Assembly: GCA_022510585.1 (NCBI GenBank)
Contig: JAFLTF010000005.1
Span: forward strand, 15,327 to 52,727
Reading direction: 5' to 3'
Origin: Lachnospiraceae bacterium
GTDB taxonomy: Bacteria > Bacillota > Clostridia > Lachnospirales > Lachnospiraceae
DNA: 37,401 nucleotides
Position 1 is the stretch's first letter. Every line of letters starts with the position of its first letter. The position numbers were made by a program, and so were the translations under genes. The notes beneath the pieces were generated by a model, which saw only the letters and a list, made by a program, of their open reading frames with translations, did not search any database and was not told where the DNA came from. Below, one piece after another: positions 26,538 through 35,168 of this stretch.

Positions 26538-27500
26538 ATGAAAGCTGTAAGGTCTACAATCATCATACCCAATTTAAATGGCATGCGTTATTTAATGGAC
26601 TGCTTACAGTCTCTACAACAGGAACCGGCACACATTATCCTGGTGGATAACGGTTCTACAGACGGCAGCTATGAGATGGTTGTGGAAAATTTTCCGGAGA
26701 TAGAGACCATTCGGTTTGAAGAGAATACGGGTTTTTGCAGAGCTGTCAATGCGGGTATTGCAGCGGCCCGGACGGAATATGTCATTTTCCTGAATAATGA
26801 CACTGTGGCAGAACCGGGCTTTGTGGAAGAGTTAGAGCGTGTAATGGAGCGGGACGAAAACATTTTTTCCGCATCTGCCAAAATGCTTTCCATGCAGGAA
26901 AAAGACAAAATAGATGATGCCGGAGATCTGTACTGTGCACTTGGCTGGGCTTTTGCCGTCGGAAAAGGAAGGCCGGAGAAAGATTACCGGAAAAGCCGGT
27001 TCATTTTTGCCGCCTGCGGCGGCGGGGCCATATACAGAATGAGTATTTTAAATCAGATCGGGCTTCTGGATGAGAATCATTTTGCTTATCTGGAGGACAT
27101 TGATCTGGGATACCGGGCGCAAATCTACGGATATCGCAATGTATTTGCGCCAAGGGCACGCATATATCATGCGGGAAGTGCCTTTTCAGGTTCCAGATAC
27201 AATGCCTTTAAGGTGGATCTGGCCTCTCGAAACAGCGTGTATCTGATCTATAAAAATATGCCATGGGCGCAGATTCTTATGAATCTGCCGTTTTTACTGG
27301 CGGGCTTTGGTATCAAGACTTTATTTTTCATCCGAAAAGGGCTGGGACGCGAATATGTGGGAGGACTGATAAAAGGCATAAGGCTTTGTGCGTCCAAAGA
27401 AGGCCGAAGATGCAAAGTACCCTACAGCAGGGAACATTTTGGGGCTTATTGCCGAATACAGCTTCTTTTGTGGGTCAATACGCTGAAAAGGTTTCTATAG
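26538..27500 (+). CDS. GT2 rhamnosyltransferase-like protein (WbbL type)
   Basis: A 320-residue GT2 enzyme. Seen: IIIPNLNG and VDNGSTDGS at the N-terminus, NND at 87-88 (D88) for metal-nucleotide binding, the acceptor-side EDIDLGYRAQIYGY motif, YHAGSAFSG, and a C-terminal amphipathic/hydrophobic part (about 235-265) that could touch the membrane. This layout matches WbbL-like rhamnosyltransferases, which add an early sugar to the lipid-linked primer. GGAG lies nine bases before the ATG. It is the last gene before an internal promoter. Confidence 0.83.
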   Translation: MKAVRSTIIIPNLNGMRYLMDCLQSLQQEPAHIILVDNGSTDGSYEMVVENFPEIETIRFEENTGFCRAVNAGIAAARTEYVIFLNNDTVAEPGFVEELERVMERDENIFSASAKMLSMQEKDKIDDAGDLYCALGWAFAVGKGRPEKDYRKSRFIFAACGGGAIYRMSILNQIGLLDENHFAYLEDIDLGYRAQIYGYRNVFAPRARIYHAGSAFSGSRYNAFKVDLASRNSVYLIYKNMPWAQILMNLPFLLAGFGIKTLFFIRKGLGREYVGGLIKGIRLCASKEGRRCKVPYSREHFGAYCRIQLLLWVNTLKRFL

Positions 27501-27509
27501 ACAGCCGCC

Positions 27510-27539
27510 TTGACAATTCTTTCCTTAATATTGTACTAT
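27510..27539 (+). promoter_or_regulatory. Sigma-A promoter of the sugar-1-phosphate transferase gene
   Basis: TTGACA (27510-27515), an 18-bp spacer and TACTAT (27534-27539), 37 bp before the ATG at 27577. It lets the chain-initiating enzyme be expressed apart from the upstream operon. Confidence 0.6.
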
Positions 27540-27576
27540 AAAAATCAATAGCAAGAGCCGGATAGAGAGGCATAGG

Positions 27577-28986
27577 ATGATCAAGGACAACCAGAAATAT
27601 TTTAATAGGCTGCATCTTTTGATGGATGCGCTAGTTGTTGCAGTTTCTTATATATTTGCGTGGTATTTAAAATTTGACAGTCCTTTTTCCGATATTTCTC
27701 CGGAAATAGGCGTACTTACCATGCAGACATATTTTGAACTGCTTTATTTTATTGTTCCGGGATATATCATCCTGTACTATTATTTCAATTTATATACCCC
27801 TAAGCGGGCAACTGTCCATAAATACGAGATCATTAATATCATTCAGGCGAATACCGTAGGAATCATCCTGTTGATGGCAGGCTGGTATTTCATCAAACAG
27901 ATTGACGTTTCCCGTACCATGATGGGTCTGTTTTATATCATCAATATCATTTTTACGACCATTTTCCGGTCTGTACTCCGCGCTCTTCTTCAATTTTTCA
28001 GAAAAAAAGGCTATAACCTGAAGTATATCCTGTTAGTAGGCTATTCCAGAGCGGCGGAAGAGTATATCTTAAGGATCAATGCCAATCCCCAGTGGGGTTA
28101 TGTGGTACGCGGCATTCTGGACGATTCCGTGCCCAGAGGTACTGTTTATAAAGGAGTTAAGGTTATAGGCTCTATCGGCAACCTGCATTATATCCTGCCG
28201 CAAAATAAACTGGATGAAATTGCGATCACCCTGTCTCTGGACAATTATGACCGTTTGGAGTATATTGTTGATATGTGCGAAAAATCGGGTGTGCATACGA
28301 AGTTCATTCCCGACTATAACAGCCTGTTCCCAAGCAGACCCTATACCGAAGACCTGATGGGACTTGCAGTAGTCAATATTCGTTATGTGCCGCTTACCAA
28401 TACCTTGAACTGGGTGGTAAAGCGTGCCGTGGATATTGTAGTATCCCTGATCGGATTGGTAGTCTTTTCACCGATCATGCTTATTTGTGCTATTGCTGTG
28501 AAATGCAGCAGCAAGGGACCGGCCATATTCAAACAGGAGCGGATCGGTCTGCATAACAAACCTTTTGAAATGTATAAATTCCGAACGATGGAAGTGCAGA
28601 AACCCGGTGCGGAGAAAAAAGGGTGGACGACAAAAGACGACCCCCGTGTGACCAAAGTGGGCAGGCTGCTTCGTAAGACCAGTATGGACGAGCTGCCTCA
28701 GCTTTTTAATATTTTGAAAGGCGATATGAGCGTAGTCGGCCCCAGACCGGAGAGACCTCAATTCGTAGAGAAATTTAAAGAAGAAATCCCCAGATACATG
28801 GTAAAACATCAGGTCAGACCGGGACTTACCGGTTGGGCACAGATCAACGGATATCGTGGGGATACCTCCATCAAGCGGAGGATCGAACATGATATTTTCT
28901 ATATTGAAAACTGGACTTTATCCTTTGACATCAAAATTATGTTTTTGACAATATTTAAAGGCCTCATAAATAAAAATGCATATTAA
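27577..28986 (+). CDS. Polyprenyl-phosphate sugar-1-phosphate transferase (WbaP/WcaJ type)
   Basis: A 469-residue initiating enzyme that loads a sugar-1-phosphate onto undecaprenyl phosphate at the inner face of the membrane. Seen: four hydrophobic helices in the first 130 residues, a Rossmann-like middle (LLVGYSRAAEEYI, GILDDSV), another helix (about 290-310), and the catalytic C-terminal domain with KQERIGLHNKPFEMYKFRTM, SMDELPQL, GDMSVVGPRPE and RPGLTGWAQ. These are the signature motifs of the polyprenyl glycosylphosphotransferase family in its long form. The sugar (glucose, galactose or other) is not readable. GAGAGG lies six bases before the ATG. Confidence 0.92.
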   Translation: MIKDNQKYFNRLHLLMDALVVAVSYIFAWYLKFDSPFSDISPEIGVLTMQTYFELLYFIVPGYIILYYYFNLYTPKRATVHKYEIINIIQANTVGIILLMAGWYFIKQIDVSRTMMGLFYIINIIFTTIFRSVLRALLQFFRKKGYNLKYILLVGYSRAAEEYILRINANPQWGYVVRGILDDSVPRGTVYKGVKVIGSIGNLHYILPQNKLDEIAITLSLDNYDRLEYIVDMCEKSGVHTKFIPDYNSLFPSRPYTEDLMGLAVVNIRYVPLTNTLNWVVKRAVDIVVSLIGLVVFSPIMLICAIAVKCSSKGPAIFKQERIGLHNKPFEMYKFRTMEVQKPGAEKKGWTTKDDPRVTKVGRLLRKTSMDELPQLFNILKGDMSVVGPRPERPQFVEKFKEEIPRYMVKHQVRPGLTGWAQINGYRGDTSIKRRIEHDIFYIENWTLSFDIKIMFLTIFKGLINKNAY

Positions 28987-29044
28987 AGTTATACTACTAA
29001 TTATTAAGAATTGATTAAGAGTTGCAAAATCTGGTGTATTTTAG

Positions 29045-29072
29045 TTGCAATTCTAACAAGATGTAGTATAAT
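29045..29072 (+). promoter_or_regulatory. Promoter of the LCP gene
   Basis: TTGCAA (29045-29050), 16-bp spacer and consensus TATAAT (29067-29072), about 80 bp before the LCP start. The -35 lies in one of two GTTGCAA copies (29021-29027 and 29044-29050, 23 bp apart), which might be a binding site. Confidence 0.55.
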
Positions 29073-29154
29073 TCTAGTGTATGGGTTCTTTATTTAGTAA
29101 TTGAGCCAAAGTTGTAACAAGAGTTAGAAACAGGGAGTTAAGGGAGTACATGAT

Positions 29155-30282
29155 ATGACAAAGAACGATAGAGATGCATATGAAAAATCACCGGACAGAA
29201 AGCCTAAGAAGTCTTCCGGAAAGAAACTGACAAAGAAGGAACAGGCTAGAAAGAAGAGAACGAGGATCATCCTTTTTATCGTGGAGATTTTCGTCCTGGC
29301 TCTTATGGGTGTTGTCTTATACGCTGTCCTGCAGGGTGAAAAGGCCGGTCATGTTGAGGTAAAAGAAGAGAATATCATCATCAATGATACGGTCAAAAAC
29401 GCGGCAGAGACAACGATGAAGGGATACCGTAATATAGCCCTGTTCGGTGTGGATTCTACAACCGGAGCCTTGACGAAGCATACCAGAAGCGACACGATCA
29501 TGATCGCATCCATCAATCAGGATACCGGGGAGTGCAGGCTGGTATCGGTTTATCGTGATACGTATCTGAATTTGAGCAATGATACTTATACGAAATGTAA
29601 CGGCGCCTATGCAAAGGGCGGTCCGGAAATGGCGATCAGCATGCTCAATATGAATCTGGATATGAACATAACGGACTTTGTTACGGTAGGTTTTGCCGGT
29701 CTGACCGATACCATTGATGCGTTAGGCGGTGTTTACATCGATGTGGATGAGGCGGAGATCAACCACCTGAACAATTATCAGTTATGTATTGCGGAAGATT
29801 TGAAACGGCCTTATACAAAAGTGACGTCCACAGGCTACCAGCTGCTGGACGGTCTGCAAGCCACCGGTTACTGTCGTATCCGTTATACCGCAGGAGATGA
29901 CTTTAAACGTGCGGAGCGTCAAAGAGAGGTTCTCACTGCTGTAGCAGACCAGGCAAAGAAAGCGTCTCCGGCCGCGTTGGTACAGACTGCTAACGGCGTG
30001 TTCAGTGAAGTTTATACCTCTCTGGATCTGTCAGAGATCCTGGAGCTGTTAGGAGATGTTACGAAGTATAATATCACAAAGACCGAGGGTTTCCCGCAGG
30101 AAGAGTACCGGGTAACGGGAACAATGGGAGCCAAAGGATCCTGCGTTGTTCCGACCAATCTGGAAGAAAATGTCAAATGGCTGCATCAATTCCTGTTTGA
30201 TGATTATAATTATACACCGTCCGCTATGGTGCAGGAATGCAGCAGACAGATCGAAGCGGATAAAAACCGATATTTGAATTGA
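29155..30282 (+). CDS. LCP (LytR-CpsA-Psr) family cell-wall polymer ligase
   Basis: A 375-residue protein with a K/R-rich cytoplasmic start, one membrane helix (about 37-59) and an extracellular LCP domain. Seen: FGVDST, RSDTIMIASIN, the SVYRDTYLNL arginine motif, YAKGGPEMAISMLN, and RIRYTAGDDFKRAERQREVL. In this family these arginines and aspartates bind the pyrophosphate lipid carrier and metal, and the enzyme transfers a lipid-linked glycopolymer onto peptidoglycan. It fits as the step that anchors the polymer made by the upstream operon. AGGGAG lies eight bases before the ATG. Confidence 0.92.
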   Translation: MTKNDRDAYEKSPDRKPKKSSGKKLTKKEQARKKRTRIILFIVEIFVLALMGVVLYAVLQGEKAGHVEVKEENIIINDTVKNAAETTMKGYRNIALFGVDSTTGALTKHTRSDTIMIASINQDTGECRLVSVYRDTYLNLSNDTYTKCNGAYAKGGPEMAISMLNMNLDMNITDFVTVGFAGLTDTIDALGGVYIDVDEAEINHLNNYQLCIAEDLKRPYTKVTSTGYQLLDGLQATGYCRIRYTAGDDFKRAERQREVLTAVADQAKKASPAALVQTANGVFSEVYTSLDLSEILELLGDVTKYNITKTEGFPQEEYRVTGTMGAKGSCVVPTNLEENVKWLHQFLFDDYNYTPSAMVQECSRQIEADKNRYLN

Positions 30283-30301
30283 AATAGAATGAATAAAAGC
30301 A

Positions 30302-30328
30302 AAAGGGCCGGTCTTATAGGCCCTTTCC
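30302..30328 (+). terminator. Intrinsic terminator after the LCP gene
   Basis: An 8-bp stem AAAGGGCC (30302-30309) with GGCCCTTT (30319-30326) and a 9-nt loop; the T stretch is short (TTTCC). Probably a partial terminator, as the next gene begins 22 bases after it. Confidence 0.55.
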
Positions 30329-30350
30329 TGCTATATAGGGGGAACTATTG

Positions 30351-31277
30351 GTGAAGACAGTGGATGTTATCATCCCGACTTATAAGCCGGATCAGAAATT
30401 CATGGATTTAATGGACCGCCTGAAAGAACAGACGGTTCCGATTCGCCGTATTATCATTATCAATACGGGGCGGAAGTATTTTGACCGTTTAACGGATGGC
30501 ACTTCTTTTTCCGGCAGGTATAATAATATATTGGTAAAGCATATAGCGAAGCGGGAGTTTGACCATGGAAGTACCAGAAATAAAGCGGTCGGTTATTCGG
30601 ATGCCGAAATCTTTATTATGATGACGCAGGATGCCGTCCCGGCAGACGAATTTATGGTAGAAAAGCTGCTGGAAGCTCTGGATGAGAAAAACGTCGCAGT
30701 TGCTTATGGCAGGCAGCTTGCAGACAAGAGCAGTACCGAGGCGGAGAAATTCACAAGAAATTTCAATTATCCGGCCCAAAAAGCAGTAAAGACAAAAGCA
30801 GACCTCGACAGACTGGGCATTAAGACTTTTTTCTGCTCCAACGTATGCGCCGCTTACAAAAGAGATATTTTTGATGCCTTGGGAGGCTTTATCAACCATA
30901 CTATATTTAATGAAGATATGATCTTTGCCGCCGGCGCTGTCTTTGCCGGGTACGGTATTGCTTATCAGCCTGAGGCGAGGGTATATCATTCTCATGATTA
31001 CACAGCCGGGGAACAATTTCGAAGATATTTTGATCTGGGCGTTTCCCAGGCGGACCATCCGGAGATTTTCGCAAAGGTGCCTTCCGAATCAGAGGGAATG
31101 AAACTCTTTATGAGGACGGTTGCACATCTTAGCCGTAAAAAGATGATCGAACAGATTCCGGGGGTAATTATACAAACAGGATTTAAATATCTGGGGTATC
31201 TGGCAGGAAAAAACTACAGGAAACTGCCAAAGAAGCTTGTCGTGAGATGTTCGGCAAACAGGAGATATTGGGAATAG
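30351..31277 (+). CDS. GT2 glycosyltransferase (RfbF-like)
   Basis: A 308-residue GT2 enzyme. Seen: VDVIIPTYKPD at the start, REFDHGSTRNKAV, a TQDA motif (D94) in the DxD position, FFCSNVCAAYKRDIF, FNEDMIFAAG and the late YHSHDYT motif, then GVSQADHPEIF. This set recalls the RfbF/rhamnosyltransferase branch of GT2. GTG at 30351 is preferred, with GGGGG eight bases upstream; TTG at 30348 is one codon earlier. It ends 11 bases before glmS. It sits apart from the other GT genes and downstream of a terminator, so it may belong with glmS rather than with the main operon. Confidence 0.8.
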   Translation: MKTVDVIIPTYKPDQKFMDLMDRLKEQTVPIRRIIIINTGRKYFDRLTDGTSFSGRYNNILVKHIAKREFDHGSTRNKAVGYSDAEIFIMMTQDAVPADEFMVEKLLEALDEKNVAVAYGRQLADKSSTEAEKFTRNFNYPAQKAVKTKADLDRLGIKTFFCSNVCAAYKRDIFDALGGFINHTIFNEDMIFAAGAVFAGYGIAYQPEARVYHSHDYTAGEQFRRYFDLGVSQADHPEIFAKVPSESEGMKLFMRTVAHLSRKKMIEQIPGVIIQTGFKYLGYLAGKNYRKLPKKLVVRCSANRRYWE

Positions 31278-31288
31278 GAGGATATCAT

Positions 31289-33115
31289 ATGTGTGGAATT
31301 GTAGGGTATATCGGACAAAAACAGGCGGCGCCGATCATTCTGGACGGGTTGTCCAAACTGGAGTACAGAGGGTATGACTCTGCCGGCATGGCAATCTATG
31401 ACGGAGAAAAGATCAATATCCAGAAATCTGCGGGCCGGCTTAAGATTTTGGAAAATCTGACCCATGGCGGGGAAACTATGCCGGGTTTTTACGGCATCGG
31501 ACATACCAGATGGGCGACTCATGGTGCGCCCAGCGATATCAATGCGCATCCTCATTATAATACCTCAGAGACCATTGCGGTGGTACATAACGGTATTATT
31601 GAAAACTATATGCAGCTGCGCAAAAAGATGACTGATAAGGGCTACCGGTTTGTTTCCGAAACGGATACGGAAGTACTGGCGCATCTTTTGGATTATTATT
31701 ATAAAGGGAATCCCTTAGAGGCAGTTTCCAAAGTCTTGCATCGTGTAGAAGGTTCCTATGCCCTTGGTATCGTCTTTGCCGACTGTCCGGACCAGATGTT
31801 TGCAGCCAGGAAAGACAGCCCGCTGATCGTGGGACAGAATGATGACGGGTGCTTTATCGCTTCCGATGTGCCGGCGATCTTGAAATATACCAGAAAAGTG
31901 TATTATGTGGATAATCAGGAAGTTGTGAAACTGTGTGCCGACCATATGCATTTTTATACAGTGGATGAAGAAGAACTGAAAAAGGAACCGGTCATCATCG
32001 ACTGGGATGCAAATGCTGCGGAAAAAGCAGGCTATGAGCATTTTATGCTAAAAGAAATGTATGAGCAGCCCAAGACCGTTTCCGACACATTGACTCCTCG
32101 GGTCAAAAATGGAGATATCGTGATTGAAGAATTGAACATGACGGATGAGGAGTTAAAGGCGGTGAGCAAGATCCACATTGTTGCCTGCGGTTCCGCTTAC
32201 CATGCGGGTATGACAGGAAAATACGTTTTGGAAGGCCTGGCAAGGATTCCGGTGGAGGTGGATCTGGCTTCGGAATTCCGCTACCGTGACCCGATTCTGG
32301 AAGAGGGCGCCATGGTCATCGTAATCAGCCAGTCGGGGGAGACAGCCGATACGCTGGCGGCGCTCCGGGAAGCAAAGGCAAGAGGTTTCAAGGTACTGGG
32401 TATCGTCAATGTAGTGGGCAGCTCCATTGCCAGAGAAGCCGACAATGTCATGTATACCTGGGCGGGACCGGAAATTGCGGTCGCCACAACGAAGGCCTAC
32501 AGTGCGCAGTTGATTGCTTTGTATTTACTGGCCATGAAAATGGGAAAAGTCAGAGGAAAGATATCAGAGGAACTGTTTGCATCCCTTTTAGGCGATTTAA
32601 AGTGCCTGCCGGATCAGATAGAACTTTTGCTCAATAATAAAAATAAGATCCAACGGTTTGCCAACCGCTATATCGGTGCCAAAGATGTCTTTTTTATCGG
32701 ACGCGGCATCGATTATGCGATCTCTCTGGAAGGTTCCCTGAAATTAAAGGAGATCTCCTATATTCATTCGGAGGCCTATGCTGCGGGAGAATTAAAGCAC
32801 GGTACCATCTCCCTGATTGAGGAAGGAACCCTGGTTGCAGCGGTGTCCACACAGCCGGATCTGTATGCGAAGACCATCAGCAATATGGTGGAAGTAAAGG
32901 CAAGAGGCGCTTTTGTGCTGGCGGTTACCTGTGAAGAGAACAAAGAAATAGAAAAAGCTTCCGATTATGTCATTTATATTCCGGAAACCAATCCATACTT
33001 TGCCAATTCACTGGCGATCATACCGTTGCAGTTATTCGGGTACTATGTGGCAGTAGGAAAAGGATGCGATGTGGATAAGCCGAGAAATCTGGCAAAATCC
33101 GTGACAGTCGAATAG
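31289..33115 (+). CDS. glmS: Glutamine-fructose-6-phosphate aminotransferase (isomerizing)
   Basis: A 608-residue enzyme making glucosamine-6-phosphate from fructose-6-phosphate and glutamine, the entry step to UDP-GlcNAc and peptidoglycan. Seen: MCGIVGYIG with nucleophile Cys2, GHTRWATHG, the glutaminase-domain HNGIIENY, two SIS domains (ACGSAYHAG, ISQSGETADT, GRGIDY, KLKEISYIHSEAYAAGELKHG) and the C-terminal DKPRNLAKSVTVE. Length is typical. Start 31289 follows a perfect AGGAGG at 31276-31281. There is no space upstream for a glmS ribozyme: only 11 bases separate it from the GT2 gene. Confidence 0.97.
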   Translation: MCGIVGYIGQKQAAPIILDGLSKLEYRGYDSAGMAIYDGEKINIQKSAGRLKILENLTHGGETMPGFYGIGHTRWATHGAPSDINAHPHYNTSETIAVVHNGIIENYMQLRKKMTDKGYRFVSETDTEVLAHLLDYYYKGNPLEAVSKVLHRVEGSYALGIVFADCPDQMFAARKDSPLIVGQNDDGCFIASDVPAILKYTRKVYYVDNQEVVKLCADHMHFYTVDEEELKKEPVIIDWDANAAEKAGYEHFMLKEMYEQPKTVSDTLTPRVKNGDIVIEELNMTDEELKAVSKIHIVACGSAYHAGMTGKYVLEGLARIPVEVDLASEFRYRDPILEEGAMVIVISQSGETADTLAALREAKARGFKVLGIVNVVGSSIAREADNVMYTWAGPEIAVATTKAYSAQLIALYLLAMKMGKVRGKISEELFASLLGDLKCLPDQIELLLNNKNKIQRFANRYIGAKDVFFIGRGIDYAISLEGSLKLKEISYIHSEAYAAGELKHGTISLIEEGTLVAAVSTQPDLYAKTISNMVEVKARGAFVLAVTCEENKEIEKASDYVIYIPETNPYFANSLAIIPLQLFGYYVAVGKGCDVDKPRNLAKSVTVE

Positions 33116-33275
33116 GATGAAATGTAAAATCAAAAAACACAAAAAGTAAAAATTTTCATCACAATTTATACACATTTTGAAAGTATACTGAACTCATCAT
33201 CAAGGAAATGAATTGCCGGAAGAAACAGAAGGCAATAAGAAGTAAGAAGTAAGAAGTAAGAAGGGAGTCTTGAAG
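33116..33275. other. glmS-htrA intergenic region
   Basis: 160 bp, AT-rich. A TATACT box at 33184-33189 could be a -10, but no good -35 lies 16-19 bases upstream. The 3' end carries four copies of a heptamer (33236-33263) before the ribosome binding site. No terminator hairpin for glmS was seen. Confidence 0.35.
33236..33263 (+). repeat. Four tandem copies of TAAGAAG before htrA
   Basis: Perfect 7-bp units starting at 33236, 33243, 33250 and 33257. The last copy runs into the AAGGGAG ribosome binding site of htrA, whose start is at 33276. Copy-number slippage would change leader length but not the coding frame. Confidence 0.75.
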
Positions 33276-35015
33276 ATGTATGAGAATCAGTATCCGGATA
33301 TGTACCCGCAAAACAGGGACAACGGAGAAGAACAAGCGGAATTAAATCAGAACCAGAATCAGAACCAGGTACAGGGAAGGTTCAGCGAGCAGATCTGGCA
33401 GGATATGAGTCAGGATGCAGGAACCGATATGGGTGGAAACAGTACTTATGACACGAGTGTCAGAACGGAGGTAAATACCACCTCGGAATTAAATACCGAA
33501 GCAGAAACGAATAGTTCCTCAAGTATTTATTCGGGTGCAGATATTAATGCCAATACCAATGCCAATACCAATATAAATCAGGCAAATCACTATTATCACA
33601 ATATGAACACCGGCTATAACGGAGCCGGTACATGGCAGCATAACAATAGTTATGCAAGAAGTGCGGGCAGCTATCAGTATGGGAATACCTATCCCAATGA
33701 TTATGCCAATCTTCACAATGAAGTGAAGAAAGAAAAAAAGAAAAAGGAAAAGAGCGGAAGCGGTTATTTCAAGAAAGTGCTGGTATGTGTTTCTCTGGGA
33801 TTGTTTTTCGGAATCTGTGCAGGTCTCGGATTCTATGCGGTGGAAGCGGCTACGGGAATGTTAAACAGAGATTCTCAGGCACAGATCAGCGAAGTTCCTA
33901 GGGAAGTGGGAGACAGCGCAAAAGCCGGGATAGAAAAAGGGAAAGAAGAAGTAATTTCAGGATCCGTAACCCATGGTTCGGACGGAAGTATGATTCATAA
34001 GACGAATACGGTTACGACAGTCGTGTCAGATGTATCCGACGTAGTTTCTGCCGTTATGCCGGCAGCGGTATCCATCAGCAATACTTATACGGAAACCATG
34101 TCTTATTTTGGCCAGGCATTGACGAATGAAGCGGAAGCAAGCGGTTCCGGTATTATTGTAGGTGAGAACGATACGGAACTTCTCATCGTAACAAATTACC
34201 ATGTCATTGAAAGCGCCAATAAACTGAGTGTGCAGTTTGTGGATGGCAGTGAGGCGGAGGCCTCTGTGAAAGGTACGGATGCAGATATGGATCTTGCCGT
34301 AATAGCAGTACCTTTAACGGATATTTCCTCAACATCCTTGGAACAGATCGCAATTGCAACACTGGGAGATTCCGATACGTTAAAGATTGGTGAGCCTGCC
34401 ATTGCAATCGGGAACTCACTGGGGTACGGACAGTCTGTCACAACCGGCGTTATCAGTGCCTTGAACAGGGAGATGGAGTTATCCGACGGCAGCACCGGAA
34501 CTTTTATTCAGACAGATGCGGCCATCAATCCCGGTAATTCCGGCGGTGCACTTTTAAACATCAACGGGGAAGTGATCGGCATCAATTCCAATAAGATCGG
34601 CGGCAGCGTGATTGAGGGCATGGGTTATGCCATTCCGATTTCGGCGGCAAGTCCTATCATTGCGGATTTGATGCTGAGAGAGACAAGAAACAAGGTGGCT
34701 GAGGATGAACGAGGTTTCCTCGGAATATCCGGAATCAGCGTTACGGCAGAGGTATCCTCCGCTTACGGAATGCCTAAGGGCGTCTATATCGCACAGGTAT
34801 ATGAAGGAACGGCAGCAGCAGCGGCAGGCTTGAAAAAAGGTGATATCATTACCGCTTTCGATGGCGCCGGTGTATCCTCCATGGATGAGTTGCAAAGACT
34901 TCTGGAATACTATGCGAAAGGTGATACAGCAGAAATAACGATCATGACGGTAAGCAATGACGGTTATGTCAGTAAAACCGTGGACATTACCCTGGGTAAT
35001 AAAGTGGAACAGTAA
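33276..35015 (+). CDS. Membrane-anchored HtrA-like serine protease with PDZ domain
   Basis: A 579-residue DegP/HtrA-type protease. Seen: a long N/Q-rich cytoplasmic part (about 1-150) with NQNQNQ and NANTNANTN repeats, a K-rich stretch (KKEKKKKEKSG), one membrane helix (about 168-190), and an extracellular trypsin-like domain with H309 (TNYHVIE), D339 (DMDLAVIAV) and S422 (NPGNSGGALL), then a PDZ domain (about 485-575, with GVYIAQVYEGTAAAAAG). It should degrade or refold damaged surface proteins. Start 33276 has AAGGGAG eight bases upstream; a TTG at 33270 is rejected. The N/Q-rich tail is unusually long compared with typical HtrA. A hairpin terminator follows. Confidence 0.9.
   Translation: MYENQYPDMYPQNRDNGEEQAELNQNQNQNQVQGRFSEQIWQDMSQDAGTDMGGNSTYDTSVRTEVNTTSELNTEAETNSSSSIYSGADINANTNANTNINQANHYYHNMNTGYNGAGTWQHNNSYARSAGSYQYGNTYPNDYANLHNEVKKEKKKKEKSGSGYFKKVLVCVSLGLFFGICAGLGFYAVEAATGMLNRDSQAQISEVPREVGDSAKAGIEKGKEEVISGSVTHGSDGSMIHKTNTVTTVVSDVSDVVSAVMPAAVSISNTYTETMSYFGQALTNEAEASGSGIIVGENDTELLIVTNYHVIESANKLSVQFVDGSEAEASVKGTDADMDLAVIAVPLTDISSTSLEQIAIATLGDSDTLKIGEPAIAIGNSLGYGQSVTTGVISALNREMELSDGSTGTFIQTDAAINPGNSGGALLNINGEVIGINSNKIGGSVIEGMGYAIPISAASPIIADLMLRETRNKVAEDERGFLGISGISVTAEVSSAYGMPKGVYIAQVYEGTAAAAAGLKKGDIITAFDGAGVSSMDELQRLLEYYAKGDTAEITIMTVSNDGYVSKTVDITLGNKVEQ
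33546..33569 (+). repeat. Two perfect 12-bp in-frame repeats in htrA
   Basis: AATGCCAATACC occurs twice in tandem and encodes NANT twice. Length change here keeps the frame, so the cytoplasmic N-rich tail may vary in length between strains. Confidence 0.7.
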
Positions 35016-35034
35016 AACCGTGATCAGATTTAAA

Positions 35035-35052
35035 TATGACACTTGTGTCACA
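35035..35052. repeat. Operator-like palindrome similar to the 7303-7320 site
   Basis: TATGACACTTGTGTCACA contains the perfect 14-bp palindrome TGACAC-TT-GTGTCA (35037-35050) and matches the site at 7303-7320 at 15 of 18 positions. It lies 20 bp after the htrA stop and 117 bp before the histidine kinase start. Confidence 0.5.
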
Positions 35053-35064
35053 AACAGACCATTT

Positions 35065-35096
35065 GAGGCTTCGTCTAAGCGCGGAGCCTTATTTTT
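35065..35096 (+). terminator. Intrinsic terminator after htrA
   Basis: A stem with GGCTTCG (35067-35073) and CGGAGCC (35082-35088), including one G-U pair, is extended by weak end pairs and followed by ATTTTT (35091-35096). It ends the htrA transcript and sets the histidine kinase apart as a separate unit. Confidence 0.7.
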
Positions 35097-35168
35097 CCCT
35101 ATAAAGTGGTAGAATAGGAGAATATATGATATAATAGGCTCAGATATAATGATTTCCGGGTGAAGAAA

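Noticed and set aside
31278-31288. glmS ribozyme before glmS
   Set aside because: Only 11 bases lie between the GT2 stop and the glmS start, and no ribozyme core could fit there.
33236-33263. CRISPR-like array
   Set aside because: Units are only 7 bp and contiguous with no spacers.
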